A stretch of 64,000 bases of DNA from Kumtagia sp044326205. Its GTDB lineage: Bacteria > Pseudomonadota > Alphaproteobacteria > Rhizobiales > Rhizobiaceae. Position numbers and translations under genes: made by a program. Under the pieces are notes generated by a model, which saw nothing but the letters and a program-made list of their open reading frames with translations, was not told where the DNA came from and did no database searches. How positions within the stretch are numbered: the stretch's first letter is position 1; each line of letters starts with the position of its first letter. The stretch spans positions 1 to 64,000 of the forward strand of contig NZ_JBIRCY010000007.1 of the NCBI RefSeq assembly GCF_044326205.1, written 5' to 3'. Below, in pieces: positions 15,266 to 24,550 of this stretch.

Positions 15266-16270
15266 GTGCAAAAATGCCTGTCAATAGTACTCGTAGCACT
15301 TTTGATGCTGGCGGGCGGAGAGGCTTGCGCGCAGCAGAAGCCCATCTTTGCGCTCGTTCCCAAGAGCATGAACAATCCGTTCTACGATCAGGCGCGAGAC
15401 GGCTGCAAGAATGCGGAGGCGGACTCCAAGGGCGCCTTTGAATGCATGTACATCGGACCGGGCGAGCATGGCGGTGGCGAGGAACAGGTACAGATTGTCC
15501 AGGACCTCATCGCCCGAAGGGTAGATGGCATTGCCGTGGCGCCTGCCAATGCGGCCGCGATGGCCGTCGCGCTGCAAGCCGCAAAAAATGCCGGCATTCC
15601 CATACTGACATGGGATTCCGACGTCCTGCCCGAGGACAAGAGTCTTCGCCTCGCCTATATCGGCACCAACAATTACGAGATCGGTGCTGCCATCGCCAGA
15701 ATCGTCCAGACGATTAAACCGAACGGCGGAACGATCTGCATTCAGTCGGGCGGTGCGGCTGCAGCCAATCACAACGATCGCATGAAGGGCATCCGCGACA
15801 CGCTGGCTGGTCGGGTCTCTGCTCAACCACCGGGAGATAGATTGACTGGCCAAGGTGGCTGGAAGGAGATCGATGGCTGCCCGCTCTATACAAACGACGA
15901 TTTCCCGTTGTCGGTCCAGCAATTTCAGGACGTAATGGCCAGGAATCCTGCTCTCGACGCATTCACGCCGACCGCGGGGTTCGCGGAATCCTTGCCGGAC
16001 GCCAATCGTGCCGCGGTTGCGCCCTACAAGGGCAGGATCGCGAGGAATGAGCTTGCACTGGTGGTTGCCGACACGCTGCCGATCCAGATCCAGCAAATGA
16101 GAGAAGGTCTATCCCTCGGGCAGGTCGGCCAGCGACCGTTCGAGATGGGCTACAAGACCATGTTCGCGCTCAAGGCGATCAAGGACGGCAAAGCGCCGCC
16201 CGCCGATCCGACTTATACGAGCCTGGACGTGTGTACGCCGGCCAATGTGGATACCTGCATCGCAAAGTAG
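15266..16270 (+). CDS. periplasmic sugar-binding-type (LacI-like) substrate-binding protein
   Basis: A 334-residue periplasmic binding protein with a GTG start and Sec leader (MQKCLSIVLVALLMLAGGEA, cut after CAQQ). The type-1 PBP fold shows FALVPKSMNNPFYDQARDGC, ARRVDGIAVAPANAAAMA, AGIPILTWDSDV and a DNDR-like MKGIRDTL helix. Such proteins bind sugars or similar small ligands. There is no permease or ATPase gene nearby. It ends 18 bp from the convergent giant kinase gene, so a co-receptor role for a sensor kinase is more likely than transport, by inference from context. Confidence 0.8.
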   Translation: MQKCLSIVLVALLMLAGGEACAQQKPIFALVPKSMNNPFYDQARDGCKNAEADSKGAFECMYIGPGEHGGGEEQVQIVQDLIARRVDGIAVAPANAAAMAVALQAAKNAGIPILTWDSDVLPEDKSLRLAYIGTNNYEIGAAIARIVQTIKPNGGTICIQSGGAAAANHNDRMKGIRDTLAGRVSAQPPGDRLTGQGGWKEIDGCPLYTNDDFPLSVQQFQDVMARNPALDAFTPTAGFAESLPDANRAAVAPYKGRIARNELALVVADTLPIQIQQMREGLSLGQVGQRPFEMGYKTMFALKAIKDGKAPPADPTYTSLDVCTPANVDTCIAK

Positions 16271-16288
16271 CCCGTTGCCGGATGGCGG

Positions 16289-19200
16289 CTAGACCGCAGG
16301 CAGAACTGGCACCGTGAACTGAAAGACAGCGCCTCTGGGCACATTCGCTGCCGCCCATAGCTGTCCTCCATGCGCTTCGATAATTGTGCGGCAGATGGGA
16401 AGCCCCATTCCCAGGCCGGTCGGTTTCGTGGTGTAGAAGGCGTCGAAGAGCCGCTCGTAGTTGGTCGAGGCCAGACCCGGTCCCGAATCCGCGATCAGGA
16501 CGAGCACACTTTGCGAATTCGCGCTACGCGTCGTGATATGGAGTTCACGCAGCTCCTTGTCCGAGTTCGCCATCGCTTCGGCTGCGTTGATGATCAAGTT
16601 GAGTATCACCTGCTGCAACTGAACCTTGTCCCCCTGGACAAGCGGCAGTCCCTCCTCGAATTGCGTCAGCAGTGAAACCTCGTTCTTGGTCATCTCGCCC
16701 TGGGTCAGGACGATGACCTCTCGTATCGTTTCGTTGATCTCCACGCTGACCATGCGCGGAGGTTCTTTCTTGATGAGCGCGCGAATCCTGCCGATGACGT
16801 CAGCGGCTCGCCGGCCGTCGTCGGCGATGCGGCCAAGCGCTTCGCGGGCTTTCTCCAGATTTGGATTTTGGGCACCAAGCCAGCGCAAAGCCGTCTCTGC
16901 ATTGGTAATAGATGCTGCAACCGGCTGGTTGACCTCGTGAGCGATCGATGCGGACAGTTGCCCTATCGCTGCGACGCGATTGGCGTGCTCCAGCTCGAAC
17001 TGCGCCTCTCGGCGTCTTCGCTCACTTTCGCGCGCCTCTGACTCGGCCCGCTTACGCTCGGTCAGGTCAACGACAAACGCAACACCCTCGTCTTGTCGTC
17101 CGCCGAAGGCGGCTTCACCCAGAAGAACCGGCACCGGACTGCCGTTCTTTCTTCGGAATTCCCTTTCGAACGAGTGTACAATTCCGGTTGTGCGCAATGC
17201 CTCTACGGCGCGCTCGTCGTGGTCGTGCCACTCCCGTAAAGTCAAGTCGGCCCAGGATAGGCCGCCCTGACGAAGATCTTCTTTGCGATAGCCGACCATC
17301 TGGAGGAAGGCCTCATTTGCCTCAATGATCCTCCCCTCTGAATTCCAGATGAAGATTCCCACGATATTTGCATCGACCAGGCGTCGGATTTTTGCTTCGC
17401 GTTCCTCGAGTTCAACGTACAACTGCATGTTCTCAAGAGAGATCGCTGCCTGCGATGCGAGCAACTCGAGGATAGCGACACGGCTCGGCGTAAACACCCG
17501 CGGCGACAGGTTGTTTTCCAGATAGAGGACCCCGATGAGCTTGCTCTGTTTGATCAGCGGCAGACAGAGGATCGATCGCGACCGATGGTGACCCATGTAG
17601 GGCTCGAAGGAAAACTGGTTCTCGGCGGAAGCGTCGTCGAGAATGACGCTGCTCCGGGTACGCACGACATATTGGATAATCGTGTCCGGCAACGCGACTC
17701 CCCGCAGGTGTGCTCCTGACAGTTGCACTATAATCTTATTGCCGGCGGTCGTTGCTTCTGCCTCTATTCTTGGAACCTCCCCTTGCAACAGAACCAGAAC
17801 GCCGCGCACGGCGCCCGCATGCTCAATTGCTGTGCGCATGAGCGTGTCGATCAGTTTCTCAGGGACGATCTCACTCGATACGGCCTGCGAGAGCTTGATG
17901 ATCGTGGAGAGATCAAGATGCTCGATGGCAGCCCGCATCGTGCTCGTAGGGCTGGCTGGCGATTCTCCTTTGACCAGTGCCGGAAAAATTTCATCGAGTT
18001 GCCGAACCTTGCCGTCGGCTCCCCATCGCAGGTAGCAGTAGCGAGAATTCCGCAGGTAGAGATCGGAAATCTGCTGGAAGCCACGTTCGGCGTAGAATCT
18101 CGCAGCCAGTTCATACGCGATCGCCTCGTTGTGAAGAAAGCCGCTCGCTCGGGACGAATGAATGGAATGCTCGTAAAGGCGTTGAGCGTCCAGGTCTTGA
18201 CCTTTCAGTCGCGCGATCTCGGCGCCGACCAGTGCGGCCCGGTTTTCGAAGGTCTCACGGCAGTTGGCCGCCCATGCTTCGAGCTTCCTATGATGAATCT
18301 CCAAAGACTGAAGATTGTGCTGACGCTCCGCCGAGGAAGGCGCAAGCCGCTCCGCAGTTTGCGAAGGGTCGCTCCCGACCGCAACGGCAGTTGCGTATCC
18401 CGCAAGAGAAAGCGCGGCGTAGAAATGATACTCTGCCTCTTCGAAAAACCCTGCCACCGTCCAGAGCTTTGGTTGTGCGCGCATCGCAGCATCAAGGGCT
18501 GACCTATGCTCTCCAGCGAAAAAGCGGGCCTGTAGTTTTCGGATCCAGTACACCGCCGGATGCGGCGTGTGCTGCTGCTCCATAAAGGCTTCACTGTAGT
18601 GTTCGTCATCCAGCCAACCGAACTTGTGAGTCAAGCCACGCATGGTCTTGATTAGGGCGAGTTCGGTTGCCTGGACGCCTATCTGGTGCCCGAACTGCGT
18701 CTTCCTGGAGAATTCAAGCCCCTTCTCGGCCTGCCGCTGCGCATCAGCCAACGGATCGCCCGCGGCGATAAGGTTCGCATTCAGGATGTCGAAGCTATAT
18801 ACCGCGACGCTCAGATCGCCGGTCTCTATAGCGGCGTCGAACGCCCGGTGGGTCAGCTTGCGAAAAGATCTTGGATGACTTGCCCACGGCAAGACGTACT
18901 GTGCCAACCAGTGGAATGTGCGTGCCTGGAACCGCGCGAGGCCGCGCTTCTCGACCAAATCGTAGGCCAGCTGTCCGAATTTCAAGGCGGCTTCATAATT
19001 GCCGAAGCGTGGTCCGCCGACGGTGCCGAAATGCACATAAGCGACGCACGACGCGTCGCTGTGGCCTCGCTCCAGACTCAGATTGATAACGCGACAGACG
19101 GCCATGGCGAGAAAATTGGCATCTATGAGCGTGACTGTCGGGAAGCTCTTGGTCAGAACATCGAGTGTCGCGAGAGACTCCGGATCGGTCATCAATGGCA

Positions 19201-21937
19201 AATCAATGAGATCCTCGATCTGGCGATCCCCCAGCAGAGACCATATTCGGTCGTACTCACGCCGCGCCTCTTCATCGGTCGGATGAGGCGACCATTCGAT
19301 CCCGAGATGTCGCAGATAATCGAGGCATGCTGTCACGACGCGATCGGTCTGGTCGAGAACTGTATAAAGGTCGATGCGCAGACACTCGACAGCTGCCCTT
19401 TCGACGGTGTTCGCAGCCTTGGATGCCAGCGTCGACAAGCGCTTGTCGGCAGCCGCCGTCTGGCCGGTCAGAAACTCGCATTCCGCTCGGTCAATTTCCA
19501 GGGAGAACGCAAGTTGATGCAGCCGTTCCCAGCAATCGGCAGGCAGCAAGGCGGCCCCGGCCGCGAGATAGCCGAGCGCCGATGCGTAGGCGGTCGTGGC
19601 TTTGGCGCGCCGGCCGGCAAGAAGATTGAATTCGGCCAGCTGTTCGCGCTCCTGCGAGGACGAGATCAGATCGATACCGTGATTGAGATGATCGACGATA
19701 TCGAAGATCGCGTCGTTGCGTCTTTCCGCAGGTGTGTTGGCTACGAGTAGTCGTCCGATCCGCAAGTGAGTTGCTGCACGCGATTTCTCCGGTATCAGCG
19801 AATAGGCGGCTTCCTGGAAGCGGTCGTGGACGAATTTGTATGCTCCATCCACGCGCTCGACCAAATCCAGGCGTATGGCTTCCCAGAAATCGTGGCGTGT
19901 ATCTTCTTCCGATTTTCCGAGCGCGATTGAAAGCATCGTAGTCCCGGCGAGGTTGCCGAAGTACGCAAGTTGCTGCAGCGCTGTCCGAGTCTTCAAAGGC
20001 AGTCGGCCCAGCTTCTCGACCATCAGGTCTACGACATTGTCGGAGTACTTCCGGGCGTGCACGCGGTCGAGGTCCCAGCGCCAGCTCTCCGTGTTGCGAT
20101 CGAAGGCGAGCAACCCGTCATCGGCAAGCGCAGACAGGAACTGAATCGCGAATAACGGATTGCCATCGGTCTTTTCATGCACCAAGCGAGCCAGCGGATC
20201 CGCCCGGACGAAGTCGCAGTCAAGGGCATCCGCAATCAGACGACCAAGGTCATCAGGGGCGAGCGGCGCAAGCTGAATCTCCTCGATCGCAGCACCGGCT
20301 CGCCTGAAGCCTTCGAGTGTCCGCATAAGCGGATGAGATGGACCTACCTCATTGTCGCGATACGCGCCGATCAGCAGGAGGTGGCGTATTTCAGGATGCG
20401 TGACCAGGTGTTCGAGCAGGTCGAGCGTCGCTGCGTCCAGCCATTGCAGATCGTCCAGAAACAGCGTCAGCGGATGCTCGACAGTGGCGAACACAGCGAT
20501 GAACCGTTGAAAGATTGCTTGAAATCGCGTCCTGGCATCCTGTGGCGGCAGGTCAGGGACGGGTGGCTGTTCGCCAATGACGAATTCCAGGTCGGGAACC
20601 AACTGCACAATAAGCTGAGCATTCGGACCAAGCGCTTCACTCAGAGCGTCGCGCCATCGGCCAAGTTCGATCTCAGTCTTGCCAAGCAGCGGTCGAATGA
20701 GGCTCTGAAATGCCTGGGCCAAGGTTGCATAGGGGATGTTGCGCTTGTTCTGGTCGAATTTCCCGGACGCGAACAAGCCTCGCGGCGGGACCAGCGCCTT
20801 CTGCAGTTCGTTCACAAACGACGACTTGCCAATTCCGGAATAGCCGCAAACGAGAACAAGTTCAGCAGGGCCTCCCGCGACCACGCGATCGAACGCGGCG
20901 AGCAACTGACGAATCTCGGCCTCACGGCCGTACAGCGTCTCAGGAATGCTCAGCCGATCCGGGACATCTCGTGCGCACAAAGCGAAAGGCGTGATCGTGC
21001 CTGTCGCCGTCCATTCCGCTTCGCAGCGCCGAAGGTCCTCCAGGAGGCCTGACGCGGTCTGGTATCGCTCGTCCGCGATCTTGGCGAGCAGCTTCATGAC
21101 GATTGCGGAAAGCGGCGACGGTATCGTATTCACAAGCTCGCTGGGTATCACTGCCTGGCGCGCGATGTGGCAATGAATCCATTCCATCGGCTCGGTCGCC
21201 GAGAACGGCAGCGTTCCGGTGAGCATCTGGTAAAGAGAGACGCCGCATGAGTAGAGATCACTGCGTGAATCGATCGAGCGATTCATCCGGCCGGTCTGCT
21301 CGGGCGCCATATAGGCAAGCGTGCCGGCAATGACCTCCGGCGGACCAGCCGATTGGCGCTCGCGCGGCAGGCGGGATGCGATCCCGAAACCCATCAGCCG
21401 GACAGTGCCGGTGGCGGAGTCGATCAAAAAGTTGGCCGGTTTGATGTCCTTATGTATCAGGCCGGCCGCGTGCACGCTTCCGATTGACTCGACGATCGAA
21501 ATGGCGATGCGCAAGAATCTTGCGATTTCCATCGGAGCACCAAGACCTAGTCCGAGCGGTTCGCCGCCTGGGTCTTCGAACACAAGCATTGTGCGGTCCT
21601 GATCGCGCACCAGTTCCAGCGGACGCATAGTCCGCTCGCCGTCAAGCTGGTCCCTCAGGGAATATTCGTGGGCAAGCCGATCGAGAAGGGCCGTTGCCGG
21701 CTGCTCAGAGGCAGGAAGCGCGACCAGCACGCCGTTGTGTCGTCCTTCGGCGTCGTCAGACCATCCTCTGCAGAAAGCAAGTCCACCGTCCTCCCAAACG
21801 ACGCGCAGTCCGCTGACTCTGCTCGCGCCCGCTTGAAAAGACAGATCCACCTCTAACTCCCGTGTTAGCCCGACGGCGCCGTATCGCTTGGGAGCGCTAG
21901 GATTAGCATCGTTGTGCGTCCCCGCGCACGATCTCAT
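16289..21937 (-). CDS. 1882-residue pseudokinase-like/AAA ATPase/GAF/PAS/sensor histidine kinase
   Basis: Order: Ser/Thr-kinase-like domain (~50-310), AAA_16-type ATPase (Walker A GYSGIGKSS near 365-373, Walker B LTLFLDDLQWLD), a long helical repeat region (~650-1300), GAF (~1340-1510), PAS (~1520-1640) and a HisKA/HATPase_c histidine kinase (His1667 in SIAHEVNQP, N-box LNLIINAAEAM, DSGPGLA, GLGMGLPICRTII). The architecture is the known trifunctional kinase/ATP-binding/histidine kinase type. The catalytic HKD loop (162-164) is intact, but the DFG Asp is Gly183 (MGFGIASRLPRER) and the beta-3 Lys position appears to be Ala73, so the front domain is probably a pseudokinase. The histidine kinase looks active. 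No membrane segment is visible. Likely outputs are the receivers at 13.6 and 14.6 kb. Confidence 0.9.
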   Translation of the reverse strand: MRSCAGTHNDANPSAPKRYGAVGLTRELEVDLSFQAGASRVSGLRVVWEDGGLAFCRGWSDDAEGRHNGVLVALPASEQPATALLDRLAHEYSLRDQLDGERTMRPLELVRDQDRTMLVFEDPGGEPLGLGLGAPMEIARFLRIAISIVESIGSVHAAGLIHKDIKPANFLIDSATGTVRLMGFGIASRLPRERQSAGPPEVIAGTLAYMAPEQTGRMNRSIDSRSDLYSCGVSLYQMLTGTLPFSATEPMEWIHCHIARQAVIPSELVNTIPSPLSAIVMKLLAKIADERYQTASGLLEDLRRCEAEWTATGTITPFALCARDVPDRLSIPETLYGREAEIRQLLAAFDRVVAGGPAELVLVCGYSGIGKSSFVNELQKALVPPRGLFASGKFDQNKRNIPYATLAQAFQSLIRPLLGKTEIELGRWRDALSEALGPNAQLIVQLVPDLEFVIGEQPPVPDLPPQDARTRFQAIFQRFIAVFATVEHPLTLFLDDLQWLDAATLDLLEHLVTHPEIRHLLLIGAYRDNEVGPSHPLMRTLEGFRRAGAAIEEIQLAPLAPDDLGRLIADALDCDFVRADPLARLVHEKTDGNPLFAIQFLSALADDGLLAFDRNTESWRWDLDRVHARKYSDNVVDLMVEKLGRLPLKTRTALQQLAYFGNLAGTTMLSIALGKSEEDTRHDFWEAIRLDLVERVDGAYKFVHDRFQEAAYSLIPEKSRAATHLRIGRLLVANTPAERRNDAIFDIVDHLNHGIDLISSSQEREQLAEFNLLAGRRAKATTAYASALGYLAAGAALLPADCWERLHQLAFSLEIDRAECEFLTGQTAAADKRLSTLASKAANTVERAAVECLRIDLYTVLDQTDRVVTACLDYLRHLGIEWSPHPTDEEARREYDRIWSLLGDRQIEDLIDLPLMTDPESLATLDVLTKSFPTVTLIDANFLAMAVCRVINLSLERGHSDASCVAYVHFGTVGGPRFGNYEAALKFGQLAYDLVEKRGLARFQARTFHWLAQYVLPWASHPRSFRKLTHRAFDAAIETGDLSVAVYSFDILNANLIAAGDPLADAQRQAEKGLEFSRKTQFGHQIGVQATELALIKTMRGLTHKFGWLDDEHYSEAFMEQQHTPHPAVYWIRKLQARFFAGEHRSALDAAMRAQPKLWTVAGFFEEAEYHFYAALSLAGYATAVAVGSDPSQTAERLAPSSAERQHNLQSLEIHHRKLEAWAANCRETFENRAALVGAEIARLKGQDLDAQRLYEHSIHSSRASGFLHNEAIAYELAARFYAERGFQQISDLYLRNSRYCYLRWGADGKVRQLDEIFPALVKGESPASPTSTMRAAIEHLDLSTIIKLSQAVSSEIVPEKLIDTLMRTAIEHAGAVRGVLVLLQGEVPRIEAEATTAGNKIIVQLSGAHLRGVALPDTIIQYVVRTRSSVILDDASAENQFSFEPYMGHHRSRSILCLPLIKQSKLIGVLYLENNLSPRVFTPSRVAILELLASQAAISLENMQLYVELEEREAKIRRLVDANIVGIFIWNSEGRIIEANEAFLQMVGYRKEDLRQGGLSWADLTLREWHDHDERAVEALRTTGIVHSFEREFRRKNGSPVPVLLGEAAFGGRQDEGVAFVVDLTERKRAESEARESERRRREAQFELEHANRVAAIGQLSASIAHEVNQPVAASITNAETALRWLGAQNPNLEKAREALGRIADDGRRAADVIGRIRALIKKEPPRMVSVEINETIREVIVLTQGEMTKNEVSLLTQFEEGLPLVQGDKVQLQQVILNLIINAAEAMANSDKELRELHITTRSANSQSVLVLIADSGPGLASTNYERLFDAFYTTKPTGLGMGLPICRTIIEAHGGQLWAAANVPRGAVFQFTVPVLPAV

Positions 21938-22135
21938 TCGGCGTCACTGAGCCACCAGCCGGAAAATGCTGTCGCAAGTCATCCTCGTAGTCTGCTGACA
22001 ATGATTAGTCGCGCGGTGCGGTCCCGCGCAGACCGCTCCGCGCTGTTATTCTCGCGGACCAAAGGATTCTTCCTGGCACGGCGGGGGCGTATACACCGCC
22101 AAGTAGCTCTATTGAGCCTTACCAAATTCGCCATC

Positions 22136-22175
22136 ATACGTTGGTGTTAGAATGCTTTCCGACGGTTGAATGGTG
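22136..22175 (+). promoter_or_regulatory. bipartite dispersed motif, copy C
   Basis: ATACGT at 22136-22141 is followed by CTTTCCGACGGTTGAATGGT ending at 22174. It matches copies A and B at most positions, with nearly the same spacing. It lies in the divergent region between the giant kinase and the membrane histidine kinase, oriented towards the latter. The remainder of 21938-22351 shows no gene I can support. Confidence 0.45.
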
Positions 22176-22351
22176 GCGTTTGCAGGGAGTGCGGAAGATG
22201 AGGCCGTAAGTGGTCGAGGCTGTGCATGAGCATGCTCGACCGGACGTTGGCGGTGGAGTGGTCAAGGTTGAATTGTATTCGGTCTGACGCTCATCGACAA
22301 ACACGGTCGGGAAAGGTGGGGCATGGGGCGAGATTCCGCGTGCCGGTTGGA

Positions 22352-24043
22352 ATGAGTGCTTCACCCGCGTATCCAATCCGGAATGGAGAGTTTCTATCGA
22401 CAGCTGCGGTTGGCCCTCGCGAGTGGCGTCTTTGCCTTGCGATCATCGGTGTCTCGGCTTTGGTGTTCCTTGCGTGCGTGCCTTTCGTTCGTGTGCCGTT
22501 GCCGGAGTCCCCCGCATTCGTGGCAGCGTACAACGCGATATCGACATGCAATGACTTCACGACCGCGATCATTCTTTTTGGGCATTTTAATTTTCTGCGC
22601 TCGCGAGCGTTGTTGCTGCTGGCGAGCGGATACCTTTTCGCTGCGCTGATCAGCGTCATCCAGCTCCTGACCTTTCCTGGCGCGTTCGGTTCTGCAGGGT
22701 TGTTTGGGGCGACTCCGCAGACGGCGTTGTGGTTGTGTATTTTCTGGCATGGAGGCTTTCCGCTCATCGTGATCTTTTATGCGCTGTTTCACACCAACAG
22801 CAGGGAAATCTCGATGGCGCCGCGCTTCGCGATTGCGGCGGCCGTCATTGGGGCGGTCGGCGTGGTCCTTGTATGCTGGTTTGTGGCTACCTGGGGCACA
22901 GGAAGCGCAGGCTTCTTGCCGCCGCTTCTTGACGCCGATGGATTCACGCCCTGGCAGAGGATTATCAATCTGATCGATATTATCCTGGTCATTGCCGCAC
23001 TTGTAATGCTGTCCACGCGTTCGCGGCCCACACTCCCAAACCTCTGGCTCATGGTCGTGATGGTTTACTGGTTCTGCGACATAACGCTGAGTTCGTACCT
23101 GAACGGAGGTCGCTACGACTTCGGTTTCTACGCCGGCCGGACCTATGGCGCGTTTGCCGCAAGTTTCGTCCTCGCGGTGGTGGTGCTCGAAAACGGGCGT
23201 CTTTATCGGCGTCTTGCCGCGGCTGCGAGCCATTTGAAGGAGCACGCAACGGAGTTACTGCAGACGAACGAAACGCTGCAGAGCGAAATCACCAACCGCC
23301 TGCAGATCGAAGAGGATCTGCGCCGCGCGCAAGCGGAGTTGGCGCGCGTCAGCAGGATGAATTCCATGGGAGAGCTGACCAGTTCACTCGCCGATGAGGT
23401 AAATCATCCGATTGGCGCGATAATGATCAATGCCGAGACCTGCCGGCGATGGCTGTCGGATGAAACTCCCAACGTCGAAAGAGCCCGCGCGATCGCGGAC
23501 AGGATAGTGGAGGATGGAAGTCGCGCCTCGAGAACAGTCGCCCGCATGAAGCAGCTTTTCGACAAGGGGGGGCCGTTGCGCGATATTGTCGACGTCAATG
23601 ACGTCATTCGGGAGATGACCGTTCTCCTAGGCGGCGAGGCTGCGAGATATGGGGTGTCGATCCGCACAGAGCAGGTGGAAAAGCCGTCTCCAGTGACGGG
23701 AGATCGCGCGCAATTGATGCAGGTGCTGATGCACCTCATGATCAACGCAATTGAAGCGATGAAGGAGAAGGACGACGGACGAGATCTCCTGATAAGATCA
23801 CAAGAAAGAGAAGATGGGCGGGTCACGGTGTCCGTGAGCGACACCGGCGTTGGCCTGCCGCAGCTTCCGCCGGATCAGATCTTCAAGGCCTTCTTCACCA
23901 CAAAACCGAGCAGTATTGGCATAGGCCTGTCGATAAGCCGGTCGATCGTCGAAGAACATGGAGGCCATTTGTGGGCGGCTACCAACCTGTCGGGTGGTGC
24001 CGACTTCTCCTTCTCGCTCCCGATTGCGCCCCAATATCAATAG
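22352..24043 (+). CDS. membrane sensor histidine kinase-like protein (MASE4-type), phospho-His replaced by Asp
   Basis: About 563 residues from the ATG at 22352 (MSASPAYPIRNGEFL); the frame is open to 22226, but that stretch is Arg-rich and not coding-like, and neither start has a strong ribosome site. Seven or eight hydrophobic segments form a MASE4-like sensor (from WRLCLAIIGVSALVFLACV). A coiled coil (LKEHATELLQTNETLQSEI) leads to the HisKA-like region and a complete HATPase_c domain (N-box LMHLMINAIEAM, SDTGVGLP, GIGLSISRSIVEEHGG). The H-box reads SSLADEVNHPIGAIM where family members have AHEVNQP, so the phospho-acceptor His is Asp (codon 23393-23395). It may act only as a phosphatase, a partner subunit or a scaffold. 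Confidence 0.85.
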   Translation: MSASPAYPIRNGEFLSTAAVGPREWRLCLAIIGVSALVFLACVPFVRVPLPESPAFVAAYNAISTCNDFTTAIILFGHFNFLRSRALLLLASGYLFAALISVIQLLTFPGAFGSAGLFGATPQTALWLCIFWHGGFPLIVIFYALFHTNSREISMAPRFAIAAAVIGAVGVVLVCWFVATWGTGSAGFLPPLLDADGFTPWQRIINLIDIILVIAALVMLSTRSRPTLPNLWLMVVMVYWFCDITLSSYLNGGRYDFGFYAGRTYGAFAASFVLAVVVLENGRLYRRLAAAASHLKEHATELLQTNETLQSEITNRLQIEEDLRRAQAELARVSRMNSMGELTSSLADEVNHPIGAIMINAETCRRWLSDETPNVERARAIADRIVEDGSRASRTVARMKQLFDKGGPLRDIVDVNDVIREMTVLLGGEAARYGVSIRTEQVEKPSPVTGDRAQLMQVLMHLMINAIEAMKEKDDGRDLLIRSQEREDGRVTVSVSDTGVGLPQLPPDQIFKAFFTTKPSSIGIGLSISRSIVEEHGGHLWAATNLSGGADFSFSLPIAPQYQ

Positions 24044-24157
24044 CGTCGGCTTGCGGTGATAGGACTCGAACTTCCGGCCGAGTGTAAGTCGACCGTGCTG
24101 TTCACGACTTTTGGCCACGCGAGCCCCTCCCACGTCCATTTGCTGCGTACGTCTAGC

Positions 24158-24367
24158 AATCGAAGGCGCGTCCCATGGAACGGCAATCCGATCCCACCTA
24201 ACGACAAAACGATCTCGCCAAACGGCAATCGCTTCCCACCGACGGACAGTGCTCAATCGGCCAACTGCAATGTCTTCCCGGCTTGGCGCAATGCGTTCCC
24301 ACCCAACGACAATGTCATCCCGGATAACGACAATCCGTTCCCAGCTTTCGACAACGCTTTGCCGTCA
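24158..24367. repeat. ten-unit 21-bp tandem repeat
   Basis: Ten units of exactly 21 bp start at 24158, 24179, 24200, 24221, 24242, 24263, 24284, 24305, 24326 and 24347. The best units read AACGACAATCCGTTCCCAGCT-like. In the plus frame this gives a heptapeptide NDNxFPP, for example NGNPIPP, NGNRFPP, NDNVIPD, NDNPFPA; units 0, 2 and 4 are the most diverged. A GTG-started plus frame (24056-24442, 128 codons) runs through it, but it has no clear ribosome site. The minus strand also gives a heptad (VVRWDRI). Whether it is coding or a non-coding satellite is not decided. Confidence 0.75.
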
Positions 24368-24420
24368 GTTTCCGTGATATTTTGCCTCCGCGCCTGTTAT
24401 TTTGCCTGTTTGTTTCGGCA

Positions 24421-24550
24421 AATTCCCTGTTCTTGCGTTTAGGGAAATTCGTACCAAGCCATTGATATTGCGTGTCAATTTCTGAGGCAAAAAGTGATGT
24501 AGCGGGCAAATTTGCGGATTTTCCCTGTTTTTTCCCTGTTATCAGGGAAT
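24421..24550. repeat. two hairpin-forming TTCCCTG inverted repeats
   Basis: AATTCCCT (24421-24428) and AGGGAAATT (24441-24449) can pair, and TTCCCTG-TTAT-CAGGGAA (24532-24549) is a perfect 7-bp stem followed by TTTT. The intervening AT-rich DNA repeats TTTTCCCTG twice (24519-24538). A weaker hairpin TGGTG-GCTG-CACCA (24578-24591) followed by six T lies just after. They may act as terminators or be remnants of a rhizobial intergenic repeat. The rest of 24600-24960 shows no recognisable gene. Confidence 0.45.

Noticed and set aside
18686..19750. 354-codon plus-strand open frame inside the giant kinase gene
   Set aside because: No family resemblance, no ribosome site, and it lies fully opposite conserved kinase sequence.
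22226..22351. N-terminal extension of the membrane histidine kinase
   Set aside because: The added residues are Arg-rich and unlike a membrane sensor start; no ribosome site precedes 22226.
24158..24367. possible CRISPR array
   Set aside because: The 21-bp units are directly adjacent with no spacers and diverge from one another; this is a tandem repeat.
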